A stretch of DNA of 64,000 nt, from assembly GCA_948144175.1 (NCBI GenBank), contig CANXME010002051.1, positions 124,001 through 188,000 on the forward strand. Reading direction: 5' to 3'. Position 1 is the first letter of the stretch, and every line of letters begins with the position of its first letter. A program made the translations under genes and the position numbers. This document shows positions 64,000 to 64,000 of the stretch, in pieces. This DNA comes from Closterium sp. NIES-65 (lineage: Eukaryota; Streptophyta; Zygnematophyceae; Desmidiales; Closteriaceae). A model generated the notes under the pieces. It had not been told where the DNA came from, did not search any database, and saw nothing but the letters and a program-made list of their open reading frames with translations.

Positions 64000-64000
64000 G

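Larger units (their letters stand above)
59818..64000 (-). mobile_element. Copia element I, 3' portion, apparently young
   Basis: The 3' LTR lies at 59818-59947 (130 bp, minus-strand start TGTCAAACATTATATATG). The purine tract ends at 59948, and the coding frame is open from 60154 to the window end. The outer flank AATTG (59813-59817) is the expected target duplication, but the other end is outside the window. Confidence 0.88.

Overview
The window is almost entirely nested transposable elements from a GC-rich, intron-containing eukaryotic nuclear genome. The retroelement families, the initiator-tRNA primer sites and a Ty3/Gypsy element that carried a cytosine-5 DNA methyltransferase suggest a streptophyte (charophyte-type) green alga. 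This is an inference; no rRNA or species marker is present. One small host-gene island was found, at about 40.3-44.4 kb, holding a spliced reticulon-like gene.

Layout. 1-6067 (-): a decayed Ty3/Gypsy element, order protease - DNA methyltransferase - RT - RNase H - integrase. It is interrupted at 496-2288 by a small non-autonomous LTR element with a tandemly duplicated end. 6306-13862 (-): Copia element A, complete with 132-bp LTRs and target duplication AATTC, sitting in the 3' LTR of another Copia (D). D continues at 14150-14337 and 16440-17734 and is split by element J (14338-16434, duplication CACAT), which keeps only a gag fragment between its LTRs. 17735-23150 (-): diverged, truncated Copia element E, with a 346-bp TRIM (17982-18327, duplication CACAG) in its reverse transcriptase. 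23150-28571 (+): 5' half of a LINE (ORF1 and endonuclease). 28572-36338 (+): Copia element F. 36339-38700 (-): gag half of Copia element H. 38701-44380: island with a MITE and the reticulon gene. 44380-47534 (-): 3' half of the same LINE (reverse transcriptase). 47535-55067 (-): Copia element G. 55068-59290 (+): rest of element H, holding a further 1.1-kb insertion. 59818-64000 (-): Copia element I, whose coding frame is open throughout and runs off the window.

Main result. F and G are reciprocal chimeras. The 5' LTR of F matches the 3' LTR of G (117-bp type), and the 3' LTR of F matches the 5' LTR of G (128-bp type). The target duplications also match crosswise: CCGAG for the outer pair, which lies in the LINE, and GGAAG for the other pair, which lies in H. 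Undoing an inversion between F and G restores the LINE and element H, both in frame. The window therefore records a recombination between two oppositely oriented Copia copies that flipped the roughly 11-kb island between them plus parts of both elements.

The autonomous Copia family (A, F, G, I; E and H are diverged relatives) encodes one Gag-Pol frame. Its order is Gag with a long poly-glycine tract and zinc knuckle, DSGAS protease, integrase, a long pentapeptide-repeat linker, RT with YVDD, and RNase H. Most copies are broken by stops and by indels in C/G homopolymers.
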